Assembly: GCA_026261815.1 (NCBI GenBank)
Contig: JAMPIT010000379.1
Coordinates: 9,684,001-9,748,000 of the forward strand
DNA: 64,000 nucleotides
Direction of reading: 5' to 3'
Origin: Monarcha castaneiventris obscurior
Lineage: Eukaryota > Chordata > Aves > Passeriformes > Monarchidae
Part shown: piece by piece, positions 50,617 to 64,000 of the stretch
Numbering within the stretch: the first letter of the stretch is position 1
How the letters are laid out: each line of letters begins with the position of its first letter
The notes under the pieces: generated by a model
Seen by the model: only the letters and a program-made list of their open reading frames with translations
The model's database searches: none
Told to the model about the DNA's origin: nothing
Made by a program: the position numbers and the translations under genes

Positions 50617-53600
50617 CTGAGGAGACACAGTGCTTTGCAGCAGGCCCAGGCCCAGGAGGACACTATGGCATAGCTGAGGCTACTGACTTTTTTTTTGCTG
50701 GTTTGTTTTTTTTAACCCAGTTACCTCAGGCCTCTGTTGTGGCACTGTGCACCATCTGAGAGAAAAAAAATAATTCACTCCTGGATTTGGTGGCAATGTC
50801 ACTTGCAAAGCCACAGCCCTGAGCACGTATGAGGGCACTAATCAAGAATCCTGTTGAGTTACTTTGTCTTCTGCTATATCCTTTGTGCTGATTCATTCCT
50901 GAGGCCAGGTCCAGGTGTGCTTTCTCTCTTTCCTTTATGTGGGTAGTGACCTGTACCTGTCCATCCCATAAAAATGCATATCCAAGCAGGCTCAGTCATA
51001 TATGAACTGGAGGCCACCAGAGCCTTGACAGACTCTCCAAAACTGATTATTATAACCAACTTTCTTACAACCTTGACCACAAAAAGCAGCACTCTTGCCT
51101 ACCTGCCAACATGTATGGAGCATCTACCTCTACTCAGGATGATCCTGGAGTAAAGCAGGACATGGGTAGTGAGCCAGGTGGGAAGAAATAAAAAACTCCA
51201 GTGCATTATAATCAATCAACCCAAAGAAACCTTGAGTGGAACCCAGCTCACCACAACAAGCATTCACTACAGTAAGTAGCCCTTTGTGATGCAACACTGA
51301 GAACTCAGTTCAGCATGGACACATGATGCTGTAAGAGGAACTGCACTGTGTTCAAGGCAACATCCTACTGTGGACAAAGCCATAGTGAATTGGATTTGTT
51401 AATTATTTCTCAGTAATCATCAGCCTAGACATTCTTTCTCACTTCATCCATTTTAAAGTTCACAAAGGGACAATTCTACCTATTGTCTGCTCGACTGAAT
51501 CCTATGTTTCCATACTTAGAAAAGGAAAATAGAAGTAGAGAATGGAAAATGCAGTGAATTTTGCATGCAGTTTCTGTTTGTTAGTGAAAATTCTTTTTCA
51601 GAATATAGTAAGAATATCATCATGTAAAAAAGAAAAGAGAAAAATCCCCACAATGGGTTATTCCTCATCCTCTACCTTTAAGAGACTACTCTAATAGATA
51701 ACACAAACGCATTTGTAATAACTGTATTCAAGCATCTTCCATAAGCCACTAAGACACCAAAGGAACGGGTCAGGTGCATACGTACATTTCACATCTGCTA
51801 AGTCCTGGTCCCACCTCTCCCACACCCCCTGCTGCAGTTTTGAGAAAACCAGCTCATATCTAAGGCATATCAGCTTACACGTTTTTATCAACTTCCAGTC
51901 CTTCCTTAAAGAAAGAAACAAAACTACTTAACCAAATCCAGCCAACCTCTCTTCAAGTCTTCCCTCCTCTTGCAACAAGACCCATCCATCCCTAGTTTCT
52001 CAAGTGCAGCTTTAACCACTGTGCTCTTTCAGAGCCTCTGCTGCCCATGAGAAGCTGCAGAGCCACATTCCTCCTTCCAAGGCCTCCCTGCTCTGGTGGC
52101 AAAACCCAAGGAATCCCTTCAGCTCCTTGCTGCAAAAGCCTGTAGGTCACTGTGCATCGCAAACCAAGTCTTGGAGATTTCTGTTAGATGCACAGGCTGT
52201 TCTTTATTTACAAAGGCCTGGATGTTACGAAGACGCCACTACAAAAAGGAGGAGTATTTATTTACAGACATCATTAGCAATTTAGAAGAAAATGAAATAA
52301 ATAGGTCACATAGGAACAGCTAAAGCACTGAGTGACTAACTGGATGTTTCAGCTATCTTAAATTCAGTATTGCATCAAATGCTGTAAGAGAGCGACAGAT
52401 CACAAATGCCAAGTTAGTCATTTTCAGTAACAGTTCTCATGGAATTTTTTCCTTCTAAATAATCAAAACAATTGGTCATTGGTCCTTATAAGGAAAAGTG
52501 CCATACCAAACAGAATTTCATAAAATACAGCTGTTTTAACTTCACAGTCCCCTCCAGCGTATTCGCAGCACCTGAATCTTGGGGCTGTATTTTTGCTTGT
52601 GTCTTTGTTGTTTTTTTATTTAGTTTTTTTAACAAGATGACAAGATAAAGCTATTAAAATTATTGCAGTAGAGTAACTTGTTCAGATTGAGAGTAACAGG
52701 TTTCATCTGTTCTTATGACAGAGACACTCAATAAAGCCACAGCATAGCAAATTTTAAACAAATAAACACCAAAAAAAATTTTTTTTGTAACAGCAAAGTA
52801 TTAGCCTTAGTGAGATTAACTGCCAGAAGGTAGCATAGAGTTAGACAGACAAGATTTACATAGTTAACTTGATCATCCAGAATTATAGTATAGTTTCAAG
52901 AGGGCTTCAGGAAAAAATACTACCAACCCTCTTTTTCCAGGACAAAATACAAATCAGCAGAGAGTTAAATAAGAGAGGATCTTCTCCTCTGTATCTTAAC
53001 AGTTACACCATCCCTTGAGGCATCTGATAGCACCTAGTATCAAGACAAAATACAGGACTAGACAGAACAGTAGTCAGAATTCCTGTGTTGTGTGAGATCT
53101 AGAGAGGATAACACTTTTGTGGACTCCAAACAGCAGCCTCCCATCTCCCCAGAGCATCTTTTGAAACACGCAGTTGAGCTTGCCTCGAGTATAGCAAAGT
53201 ATATGTTTAAAGACCTCGGGCCCTGGGATACCCGCCAAGTCACAACAAATATGTATACATAATCTAATCTACTTAAATTCTGAGTGGAAACTCAGTGCCC
53301 TTCAGGTATATCCCTCAAGGCCACGAATAGCATGCTTGTCAAACAGGATGAAGTTTCCCTGCTTAATAACTGAGTGCTTCTGGTGTCTAACCACACCTCC
53401 CAGCTTTGGCCAAACCCAAAGATCAGCAAGGGAGGAGTCATCAGCATGAAGGTGAGGAGGTTAGGAAATAGGGGCAAAATGAGATTAGGGAAGAGGAAAC
53501 AGAGACAAATTATAGGTGGATTAGGAACAACAAGGCTCTCTCAATCAAACGGTTATAAGAAAGCCCTCTTTTCCCTTCACCCCTCCCTTTATGTGGCAGA

Positions 53601-55678
53601 TGGCAAGTTGGTAAAAAAAAATCCCCAAAACAGAGACTCCTGTGAAGAGAAGGGAGACTGAAAAGTGAAACGAAGCTGAGCAGAGGCAAAGCAGCAGTGT
53701 TAACAAATTGCAAAGCAATGCTGGGAAGAGGATTTTTCACGTCATTGGTATGATTGCCTTTTCTTAGGAAAAAGTGGCTAGAAACAAAGCCAATTAAATC
53801 CTTTGGAGCCCTTAAGGGCTTCTACTGCTAAAAATAAAAATAACAAAACAAAAATGAAAACCGTTTAGGATACAGATGAATGTAAACACACAGGGGCGTA
53901 TGTTGACAGCAAAAAGCAGTAACTGTTGTCTTCCAAAATGATGTAATATTACTATTTTTCTTTAAAAGCAGGTGACTATTGAGTATGAAATTTTATACTG
54001 CACTTGTTTCTATGACCTATGAAACCACTGTAAAGAAAAGCTAAACAGCTGGATAAATTTTAATAAGAGATCATTGCATTTGGGCTCCAGAAGAAAAAAT
54101 TCACTGGCAGTGTTACTTCTTACCACTAACCAATCACTTAAAATATAGTATCTACTAATCCTTTAAAACACTTGTTCTAATTGCACACACTAATGGTCAG
54201 CTTTATCTGAAGCAGATCTACTGTGTTCTATGCTACTTATTTTAGCAGGTTTTTTTTCTTTACTTCTAACAGACAATGTTACAATTACAAATTTCAAACT
54301 GCAAATGCCCTGCTCACCAAAAGCACCAAAAAGTACCAGAGGGAAGAAAGGGAGATGTGGAGACTCATGCCCATTCCACCAGTGTTTGTGACTGCCCAAA
54401 TGAGCAGCCTCTAGGAAAAAAAGCAATATGTGTGAACATGAAGCACGGATTCCTGACCAGTTAATGCTGGGTAATAGAGTCTGACAGCACGGCACCCACC
54501 CAAGCCTTCTATCAGTAAGAACACACGAAAAAGTAACACACAGGAACTCGGCCATAGAAAGTACATTTCTTTCCTGCCTCCTATCACCTTGCAGAAATGT
54601 GCCAGAGCAAAGGAAGGTGTGCATCCCCTTCTGCAGGAAGAGCTGGAAGCTCATCTTACTAAACCACACTTGTTACACATTATCAACCATACACAATACA
54701 CTTATTTATGACCTGCAGCTTCCACCCCTCTCCCCAAACTCACCCAGTGCCGCCACCTTGCCCAAGCCGCCACCATGACTAGTGCTGGGGGGAAACATCT
54801 ACTAAAGAAAAGGGTACAAAACAGTCGAAAAGAGCTAGGGTTATGCAAATGAATGGCTAAGAAAAAAGACTCACTACCAAAACAGGTACAATGGCCTGAT
54901 GATTTCAACATGTTTCTTTCTGAAATCACCTGTTTCCTTACCAAAGCAGGGGGGTGCTTTTGGAGGAGCCTTTCCCAAATTAAAATATGAGAATGTATAG
55001 GACATTTACATTTTAATTTCTCATTGCTTTCCTAGTTGTCACCAAAACTCTGAGGTCTGTACCCAAAAGGCTGTACTTGCCAAGATGAGGGCTGATATTT
55101 CCCTTGAATTACACACAAACCAGCCCTGTGAGGCATCAACTTTTCAAAACAAAACTCAACACAAAACAAACCCCAGAAATATCACTCAGAATAGATACAG
55201 CTATGGTAAAGATAATTGCTGTTAGTTAACCTCAAGGCCTGATCCTTCATCAGATTTGATAGCTGCCTTGGCAAGCAACTTAAGCAGTTACCTTCTCATC
55301 TCTGGATCCAATCCCAAAAGCAAAGCAGCTATCTCCAGAATTAGGTAACTCCACCAAGCAAGCACCTTGTTTACTGGGTCAACCACAGGCAGAGGCAACC
55401 ATGTCCAGCCAATATTCCAAACTGGCCGGACACAAGACACCTCCTTGCTGGAAGCCAGACCATGCTGCAAAAGCTGCTGAGCTTTTCAGCTTTTCATCCA
55501 TAAGCAGCCCAGAGGCAGGGGTAACAGCTCTGGCACAGCATCTTGGCTAATGCCTTGGGATTGGAGATGGGCACATCTGTCCAGCTGTCATGTTGAAGAC
55601 AGCACACATCAGCACTCTGTTAGTCTGCCCAGAGCTTAGTTATTTTCAGCATGCCTCCACACTGAACCAGTTTAGTGC

Positions 55679-55738
55679 TTCTTTTTCCTTTCCTTTCCTG
55701 TCTTTTCCTCTTCTCTTTCCCTTTCCTTTCCTTTTTCC
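55679..55738. repeat. Polypyrimidine (CTTTC)n-type repeat
   Basis: Imperfect tandem TTTCC/CTTTC units on the plus strand, with strict purine-pyrimidine strand asymmetry. Confidence 0.9.
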
Positions 55739-57673
55739 GTGCCAGACCAGAGACCTAAAACATTCAAGCTAACCCTAGAGAACTAAAACAGTCAAATTAA
55801 CCCTACAGAAAGAATTCCAACTATTTCCATACAGTCTAAGTCTTTAGAGTGGCTTTGTGCCAGCACAAGAGGAGGCAGAGAAGAGCCACCTCATGAACAG
55901 TGATGAGCAGTTTGGGATTCCCACATCTCTAACCCCAAGAGCATCCACAAATTCCCTGTGGTCTCTTGGTGCTAACTGTACTGAGTAGCCACTCAGAGTC
56001 AGGAATGGCAGCAATTTCAGCACCCTGCTGGATAAGGGGATTTGGCAGCAGCTCTGTCTAGCAGACCCAACATCCAAGAGGAACCAACGTGACGGAGCAG
56101 ACTAATGGAGTATCATAGCACTGTGAGATGCTCTCACCTTAGCAGGGGTGAAGAAAGGTACTAAATGACCAAGTTCATATTATTATTGGCAGTGCATAGA
56201 TCTCCCTGAATAAACTTGGTGCTATCTAAGTCTGCCAAACATCTACAGTCATAACAGAGAGAGCACTGGGCAACTGTTTGAATTCACTACTCCTACTAGA
56301 GTGAAAATAATGTAGAAGTTTACAGTTCTCTGCACCACAGATGGCTGTCAACCACAGAGACCAACATGGGGCCTTCTGAAAGGTGAATTTAAAAAAAAGT
56401 CTACCACACTTATATAACCTTTCATATTAAAATACTATCATCTGATTCAACAGGAAGCAAGGTTGTGATGAGATGGAACATTCTCAGAACAGCATCAAAT
56501 CCAAGTACACACTTTTTGCCTCATTTCAATATTGAGAAAGGTGGAGAAAAGTTATCTGGACATACAACTAATGATGATAGCATGGCCTCCTGCTTGGAGC
56601 ACATTTTCAATGAAAGATTAAAAATATGAAGGTAAAGAGAAAGTTAAACAAAATATGACATGATTTTTAAATGCTGAACCATGTCTAACACCCAGCTTTT
56701 CTTCAACATTACAGACAGTCTTTATACAAAAGAAGCACAGCACTTCTAGTCTCACCCAATAAGGAATCTGCTACACTACCACCTGAGCAGTAATTTGTTG
56801 AGCTTAGAAGAGAGGAGTTAGTTCAAGAATAGTACGGCAGGAAAAGCAGCAGATCAAGAGGAGATGACAACAGATTTCTTTCAGAAAAAGGTGGAAGGAT
56901 GTTAGTTATGGACTTCTGCCAAGACTGGTCTTTAGTCTTCTTGATTCAACATTTTCATTTAGAATTTTTTTTTTGCCTTTAAGTGAGCACTACAAAAATA
57001 GGCAGAAAATATGAAACTAGGAGGTAGCAGAAGTACAGTGCAGACTGAAACAACACACAAGAAAAATGGTAACAAATCTTAAGGACAGAAACAAGACAAA
57101 AAGTAACAACAAAGAACAGAGTAACGCTCTTAGAGACTAGTGGTTTCTGCTGCAAGTGATGAACTGTTAGTTGGAAGCAGCAGAGAAGGAAAACTTTTGT
57201 GTATAACCCTCCTATAAGCAGCTAGTAAAAGTCACTGAAGAGAGCTGATTCAGAAGAAGGAAAATATAACGATTCAAAAAAGCAGTTGTATTTGCAGTGC
57301 AGGAAGGGACATAAAGATGCTACTACAATGGACTACCAAGATCTTGCTGGGAATGCTGTGTATAAATCTGGTAATACATATTCGCAAAAAATTTATCTGG
57401 GATAGCACAACAAAACATCTGACCAAAGGAAAAAAAAAAAAGACTAAAGTTCTTAATAAGTACACCAAAGAGACAGTCAGTAGAGCTGGAACAAAGAAGT
57501 GGAAGTGTTAGCTTATCAAAATAAGTTTAGGCTGGAAATTAAAAGGCTTTCTAGACAACAAAACACTGGCTTTAAGTTTACATGGAGAAAACTTCACTAG
57601 TTTGCAAGTGGCTCTATATAGGTTCACAGAGACAGACACGGTTTCTGTGACAGCGAGGCATCTGGCTCAGCCA

Positions 57674-57713
57674 GGGTGATTTGTTCCAGTTCTGGGTGAT
57701 TTGTTCCGGTTCG
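57674..57713. repeat. 20-bp tandem duplication
   Basis: The unit GGGTGATTTGTTCCAGTTCT (57674-57693) is followed directly by a second copy with two differences (57694-57713). Confidence 0.9.
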
Positions 57714-57884
57714 GGGTCCCTGAATGCTTGTTGCAACACAGTGATGGTCCTTGCAGGCCAGAGCTAAAGTCCATCAGCCCAGCAGCCTTGCTCCAGTAAC
57801 AGCCAGCAGCAGATCATGAGGAAGACGAGTGCGCGGTATTTTGGGGAAGCATCACCACTTGTGATTTAGGGACTTAGATATCTA

Positions 57885-58275
57885 GAGAGATTTAATACCC
57901 CCCTTTTCCACTATTTTGGCAGCCCTCTCTTGTGCCCATGTAAGCTTTTCTACTGACAACATCCCATGGCAAGGAGTGCCACAGCTTAATTTCACATTTT
58001 ATTAACAACAGCTTTCTACTAGCTTGCTCTGAGCCCATTTCCCGCTGTTTCTCTTTCCTCTTAGCTAATGATTTTGCTCACCCTTTATCCCATCAATACC
58101 ACTCATGGTTCCTTTATCATTCTGTCTGTGATATGAAATCTCTATTTTCAGTACTCTCCCTTTTGTAGTCTCTTACAGAGCTGAAAAGTCTAAGCCAACT
58201 TAGGCCTTCCTTGCACGGAAATTGTTTCACTACTTTTTTCATTCATCACTTTGTCCTGTATCTTTGCCATGCTAC
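57885..58275 (-). mobile_element. Ancient CR1/L3-like LINE 3' fragment, antisense
   Basis: The plus strand carries 'catggcaaggagtgccacagctta' near 57965, 'tctcttacagagctgaaaagtc' near 58168, and 'aggccttccttgcacggaaattgttt' near 58203. These are in the order of the antisense 3' part of old amniote CR1/L3 elements ('ggcaaagagttccacaatttaa' ... 'gagctgaaaagtcc' ... 'ctgttccat'). The copy is diverged and non-coding. Confidence 0.72.
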
Positions 58276-61200
58276 GTAGCTCTTGTACAGTATTGAGGAG
58301 ACACACACACCACCGATTGCTGCCTGTTTGATTTCTTTCCTAACAATTATTTCCCAATATCTGGTGAAGTACTGCAGTAAGCTTGACATCTACACCAGGC
58401 AAGAAAGCATAAACTTCAATGAACAACTGGGGTGGACACATGAACAAATACAACACATCTGTGAAGAAGCAACGTAACTTAGAAAAGGAAGTCAAGCTCC
58501 AAGAAGCAAGTGGAGCTCTCTGGAGGAATCAATACACATGCAGAAAAGGGAGATGCAAATGAACAGCATGCAGGTACATCTGAACTGAAGTGGCTGGAGA
58601 AACAGAAAGCTGAACAGACTTCCAATTAAAGAGCTGGAGACATGAAATTAAATGAAAGGACACAGGTTTGAGAAGGCAATGCACCTGCTTTTCACACATT
58701 TCTGCAGTGTAACTCCTTGCAACAGCATGTTTAGACACTAGAGTTTACAAAAGCTCAAGAGGTCACATGAAAAAGTTATGGAAAAAGTCCAGTAAAGGTT
58801 AGTAAATACAAACTCATCATGTTTAGCTCAGGTAGCCTTTGACAAGTGGATTAATGAAGATCAGGAGAATACTCTGGGAGTATCATCCCTACTCCTCTTA
58901 ACTCTTCACGACAACTTTGGTTTTGCCAGTGCCAGAAAGAGAACACCAGGTTTTAATATGCACACAAGTATAATTATTCTTACTAAATAAAATGCAAACA
59001 TTGAATTTGATCAACATTTATCTGCTTAAATGAAAGTACTGTCATTTCAAGCCTTGATCAGGCTGCAAAGTCCTGCAGTTACAGTTCTCTAGCAACCCTT
59101 GCTTTCAAAGCAGGACAATTCCTCTGCTAATTTACACAAGAACCAACACTGCTGTCAGTACGTACAAATGTGAACTCAAATCCAGTATATTTGACTATTT
59201 GCAGAATGAGTAGGATCACATTTCACCATGCTGCCAAACACTTGCCATTATATTATAAACTCCTCTATTTAAGCCAACCTACAACTTTGCCAAACTGCCA
59301 TTGTTTGGGCTGAAATTTTACAAATTAGTGTCTGCTTCCCTGTTTTGTTTCTTCACTTTTTATTCATTCAAAACAGTGCATTTCAAAAACATAAAGGTTA
59401 ATAGAAAAAAAGTTCTGTCTGGGTCAAAAAATTCTGGCACACTTTTCCTACTTTTCCTTTAAACACCTTCCTTTGAGATGGAGACTTGAAATTAGACAGG
59501 GATAGTGGGGTAGCCATCATTCCTGTGAACTCTACCCAAATTCAGCCAGTTTGTTAATTACTTATTCCACAATCCCATTAGTAACTCAGAAATCAATGTT
59601 TTGAGTCAGATAATTGAACCCTGTCCTAGAGGACTCAGATTCTACTAGAGATCTGTGTCATTTAAACTAAATGCTACAGAGGTCATTAATTTTCCCAGTC
59701 CTTGGCATGTGTCTACAAGGAGTGATTTGCAGAAATACTTAGTGCCTGAAGCTGAAGTCAAAGGCAGTGAAAGCTGCATTCTAAACAGATTATGAAGACA
59801 ATGGTTTTGAAAAACTCCGCCTAGTAATCTCAGAACAGGTTCTTCCAAAAATTCCGCAGAAATTTGATTCTTAAAAAAACAACTAAAGAAAAAAACCCCA
59901 CAAGAGTAATTTACTTCATTCTTACACTGTGTTTTATCCTGTGCATGCACTGCAGGCTCCCCTCCTTTGGAATCAAGGTGCTTTACAGCATAAGTATCAC
60001 GATGCAAGTTGGGCAAGAGGTGCCTCTCCATCATAAGAGTCAGAAACAACGTAAGAGCAGCTCAGCATTTCCCCAGGGCAGGCACTGTGGCTGTAGGGCA
60101 GGTTTTCTCAAAGTATCCAGAGCCTGAAGCAAAACATCAAACGTGCTAGAGAGCATACCAGAACTCTGTATAAATATGTTCCATTGTCAAGATCCATGTA
60201 TAAGTTTCCAGCCAGAAAACTGGCTTGTGAACTCCCATCTGCAGGATACATACTGCTGGAGAACTAGCATCCCACTGGGTATTTGCCTTCAGTGATCCAC
60301 GGCCTGAAAAACAGGATAGCATAGGAGTGCCCGTGGTGATGACTGAGACGAACATAATTTGGCTTTGTCAGTCAGAGTTGTGCCATGTTGTTAACACACA
60401 AAATTAAAGTGTGCACACATTAAGTGTGTAACTGCAAATACTCTGCTTTTTTCCGTTTCCTTTCCACATGTCTCAGTTCTCCTCTACCAAGTAACACTGT
60501 TAGCCTGTCAGGGGAAGGACAGATGCCTGCTGTGTTTTCCTTTTCAGCCTCTAGTACACTGAATCCTATAAATGGATGCTATTTTTTTTTTAAGACATTA
60601 ACAAAGCAACACAACTCCTAAAGCCTCCTTTAGTTCTATTTATTCTTCTCTGGTCATCGGTACTTGGAAACAAACATTCTTCCTATCCACTGCTCTCCTG
60701 TGAAAGACCACAGTATCTATAGTTACTGGAGAAGAGTGTTTCAGTTATCTAGGCTCCAAACCTTCCCATGCTTTACTTTTCAGCTTGCCCCAGAGGGCTT
60801 GCTCTCTCCAAGGACACCAGAACGAAGATTTCTCTCTTTCCAAAGGTAGCTACTAAAATTCTGTCTCCTCACTGGGAAGCTTGTCAGCTCTTAAGAGAAT
60901 CAAATACCACGATCACATCTGAAACTGAAGAGCTGAAGAGTCACTTCTGATCAACTTACAGCTTCCAGACAACTTGCCAGCCCACCCGGTACAAGGAAAA
61001 AGGTGAGACTGCAACTCTAGCCCTAAGAAATGCTGTCAGAGAGCACAGGTTGAGCTTTTTAAAAAAAAAAAAAAAAGAGCTACCAACTTCCCCAAAATAA
61101 TTTTTTTCTTCTTATTTTAGGTCTTCCTGCCAAAGAAAAGCATATTGGGCAGGTGGGACACACCACCAGAAGCTGACACCGCGAAACTCTCACCGGAAGG

Positions 61201-64000
61201 ATGCAAATAGCATCAGAAACAGCATCTCAGCTTCCTTCAAAATACCTACGATTTTCTAACAGCCCTAAGAAGCAAACACCAGGATAATTCCTGATCCTAA
61301 GAATGGAATGGCATGACAGAGCAGGGGGAGGAGGACTATATCAAGAAAGAATCTTCCCTATTCCTTTCTTAAAGCATGACTACTTACAAGAGGCAATCTC
61401 ACACAAATACAAGATATTTTTGTCTGATCTTGCTCAGCTGTTTATCCTTGGACATTTGAATACCAAATTTATTAAAAATAATACTGTATTTTTGGTTAGA
61501 GGTAGATTAAGAATTTTCCTCCTCAGAATCCATGAGAAGATACTTCCCTCTTTAGTTCAGTGGAGCAGCACAAACTTGTGGCTAAGAAATTTTGGGTGTA
61601 ATTCTGAAAGGTACTAACAAACAAGCCGAAGTCCGAGTTCATGCAAAAATCCTCTCAGGGCAGCTGTTTATTTTATATAATTCTTCCAGCTGTGCAAAGG
61701 TGCTCTAAAAAAACAAAGCACACTGCAGGAGAAAGGATAACAGCTCAACAAAACCTGAGGAATGGCAGAGTTCTTCCCTGGGGAGGGGCGGGGGGGAGGC
61801 AGGAAGTCCAAGCCTGAGAAGCTGCTGTAGCACACAACACAGGGCAGCAAGACCCAGGACCTGAAAGCCTGCTGGCAGATGGATATTTCAGATGGCTCAT
61901 CTCAAGGAATGTGTTAAGAACAGCATGCAAGAATCCACTGAAGCATTCAAGTAGTCAGAGGATCGATACATTTTGCCGGTATGAATATCCTTTGTCACAA
62001 TCTGCTAGCGCTTTATCTAGTCAATACACAAACATTCCTGCTTCCTAGTGATCCTATGTCACAGACCACCATCAGACAAAGCAGGGCAGAAACATTTTTC
62101 TTTTGCAACTGATGAGTAATTTGGGAGTGAAAAATGAAAGCAGAATAGAAAAGAAATCTGGTGCAGAAAAATGGTATGTTAAAAAAAGTAGTAGTGAAAC
62201 ATTCAGAAAGAATGAATCAAAACAAAACCAAAACTGAACTTTTCCTATAAATCAAAGATTTCAAAATACTAAACAATAAGAGACTTGATTATGAAGAAAT
62301 CCAAATGTGCAAAAATGAAAAGGTCAGATGAAGGTGTTTGGAAGTATTATTAAAATGATGGTCCATCTGCAGAAGGTAGTTTTCAGATGCACTGACTACT
62401 TTGGACAATCTTATTTTATACCCTCTCCATCTTTCTTTAGAGATATAAGTGAAAACCATTGTTGAGGAAAGCTGCAGAAACTTGGAATAAATAGGAAAGA
62501 GTAACAAGATGAGAAACAACCCACTGCTAGACAGAAAAATAGAGAAAGCAGAAATCTGGAAAACCTGAAGCAAAATAACAAACGAACAGTTTAACCTCGT
62601 TGAGGACACTGGGACACAGTGATGATAACTAGGAACACACATTCTTCTGGTCCTCTTTTACTGTAAGGAATTTATCATGGGCTCGACTTCTTGTCTGTCT
62701 TGGCTTTTTAAATATAAAAGCTCCTCTTTGGTAAATACATTCTCAACTTTAAAACAATTATGGTCTGAAAGTTGGCACTAAAAATAGCACTAAGGAGCTT
62801 CATATTCACATCTTCTTGATTTCTATATCAATTTACTCGATTGCAACAGTCAAGTGTTATGTTCTTTGGTCCTAAAGACTCAAAGGAGTTCTCCCGAGGG
62901 TTAATCCTGAAGAGAAGTTTGACAGGGTGACAGTTTTCAGTTTAAATCCATAAATTACAGTTGAAATCCAATGTGTAACTGTAAACACATTATGTGTAAA
63001 GAACAAAGCATTCACAAATGTTTAGCGACTTTCTTAAGAAAAGCAAGTATCTGAGAAAAAACACCAAAATTAGATTAAGGAAACATAGAAAAAAATAAAA
63101 AGAATACATAATTCCACTAATCCATACTGGCATGCCAGGAAAACTTAAAGACAATTTGGAACAAACTTCACAAATTCTTACAATTAGGAAATACATGAGG
63201 AATAACATCATGAATAAGTCTTCAAATTAGCAAGTGACCAAGAAGTATACACTTTGCCAACTTCAGTTCAAATCAAAATACTTCATGATACAAGCATATT
63301 TTTAGTATTTTCAAATAAATGAGTTCTTTGGAATAAGATTCCTCACTTACTAACATTCTCATTTTTTTTCCTTGAAGTGTCAGAAACAGCCATTTCAAGA
63401 TGACTTTTCCAAATCTCTAAACTGAAAGGGACACTTCACATGTAATTTCATATGAAGTTAGAGTCTGAAAAAAGGACAAGTATCTTTTAAATATGAATGT
63501 GGGAAAAGCTGCATTTGGGGTTTTTTTTCCTTCACTTTAGCAATTGTCTGAAATAACTACTGCACTAACCTGATGACACACTTATTTATTATATTTTCTA
63601 ATGCCTGTTATTCACTTTCTGGCAGTAATACAACTTCATTTAGCAATAGCTTGGACCCCTCAGTAAGGGAATGTGTACATAGTAGCTCTCTAATCTTGCT
63701 GCCCAGCTGCTAAGACAGTCACATGAGTCACTTGCTGCCTTTAGAGCAACACACACCACTTGCTGAATTTAGAGACATTCTCTGTTTCTGCACTGGCCAT
63801 ACATGTAAATTGAGTAATACCCTATCCTAACTACATACAAAACTCTCTAGGTGTTTGTTTTTAGGTTTTTTATATTTAAATCGGTTACTCAAAGAACCTA
63901 TTTTTTACTAATGCAGTTAACAACCCAGCTCCACAAAGTGATTTATGTACCAGTTTTCAGTGTTATCACTCTCACGCCAGTTGGGCTAACTTCAGCAATC
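58276..64000. other. Gene-free region to window end
   Basis: AT-rich sequence with short frames only (134 aa or less, no recognisable family) and a 16-nt A run at 61061-61076. No CHCHD7 coding exon is visible, so the PLAG1-CHCHD7 promoter region, if conserved, lies beyond this window. Confidence 0.45.
61061..61076 (+). repeat. Poly(A) run, 16 nt
   Basis: An A tract directly after TTTTT; simple repeat. Confidence 0.85.

Larger units (their letters stand above)
45561..57884. other. Gene-free region, probable PLAG1 intron
   Basis: No coding exon can be supported. The longest frames, for example 171 aa at 47361-47876 and 159 aa at 54190-54669 (both minus), have no domain or family signature. 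Visible items are a candidate exon-like segment at 50553-50616, a CTTTC-type repeat at 55679-55738, and a 20-bp tandem duplication at 57674-57713. Confidence 0.45.

Noticed and set aside
54190..54669. 159-aa minus-strand frame
   Set aside because: No family signature, no splice context and no codon bias that I can see; treated as chance.

Overview
This is an animal nuclear DNA window, almost certainly from a bird. The two recognisable genes are intron-sparse in sequence space: large AT-rich non-coding stretches, GT-AG introns, and CR1 LINEs as the only abundant interspersed repeat. CR1 dominance, without primate- or rodent-type SINEs, is typical of birds and their reptile relatives. The MOS protein (349 aa) also reads like avian c-mos. 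The linkage MOS-PLAG1, both on the minus strand, is the arrangement known from vertebrates (LYN-RPS20-MOS-PLAG1-CHCHD7).

Layout. Positions 1-2450 hold a young CR1 3' end (about 138-398, plus strand) and an old decayed CR1/L3-like fragment (about 1250-2450, minus). Positions 2450-11820 show no gene. A decayed CR1 carrying part of the reverse transcriptase lies at about 11828-13575 (minus). The single-exon oocyte kinase gene MOS is at 16300-17349 (minus). Positions 17350-25860 form the MOS-PLAG1 intergenic region, with a CpG-richer patch at 18960-19245. PLAG1 follows on the minus strand: an inferred long 3' UTR (about 25860-30803), last coding exon (30804-32067), a 595-bp intron, first coding exon (32663-32904) and the 3' part of a 5' UTR exon (32905-33021). 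The join gives 501 aa, against 500 in human. A small CpG island lies at 34183-34620.

Positions 34620-64000 carry no coding gene that I can support. This stretch is probably PLAG1 5' intron sequence, because human PLAG1 has a very long 5' non-coding intron and shares its far promoter region with CHCHD7. It contains a CR1 3' fragment (40764-40935), two old CR1/L3-like fragments (44465-45560 and 57885-58275), simple repeats, and a few splice-like sites that could be non-coding exons.

MOS and PLAG1 are neighbours, not partners in one pathway. MOS is a MAPK kinase kinase acting in oocyte meiosis. PLAG1 is a C2H2 zinc-finger transcription factor controlling growth genes. I found no CRISPR array, operon, tRNA or rRNA, and no convincing new multi-gene system. 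The points most worth checking are the PLAG1 5' region (an in-frame upstream ORF, a CpG island with a PLAG1-type binding site, and candidate non-coding exons) and the old CR1/L3 relics.
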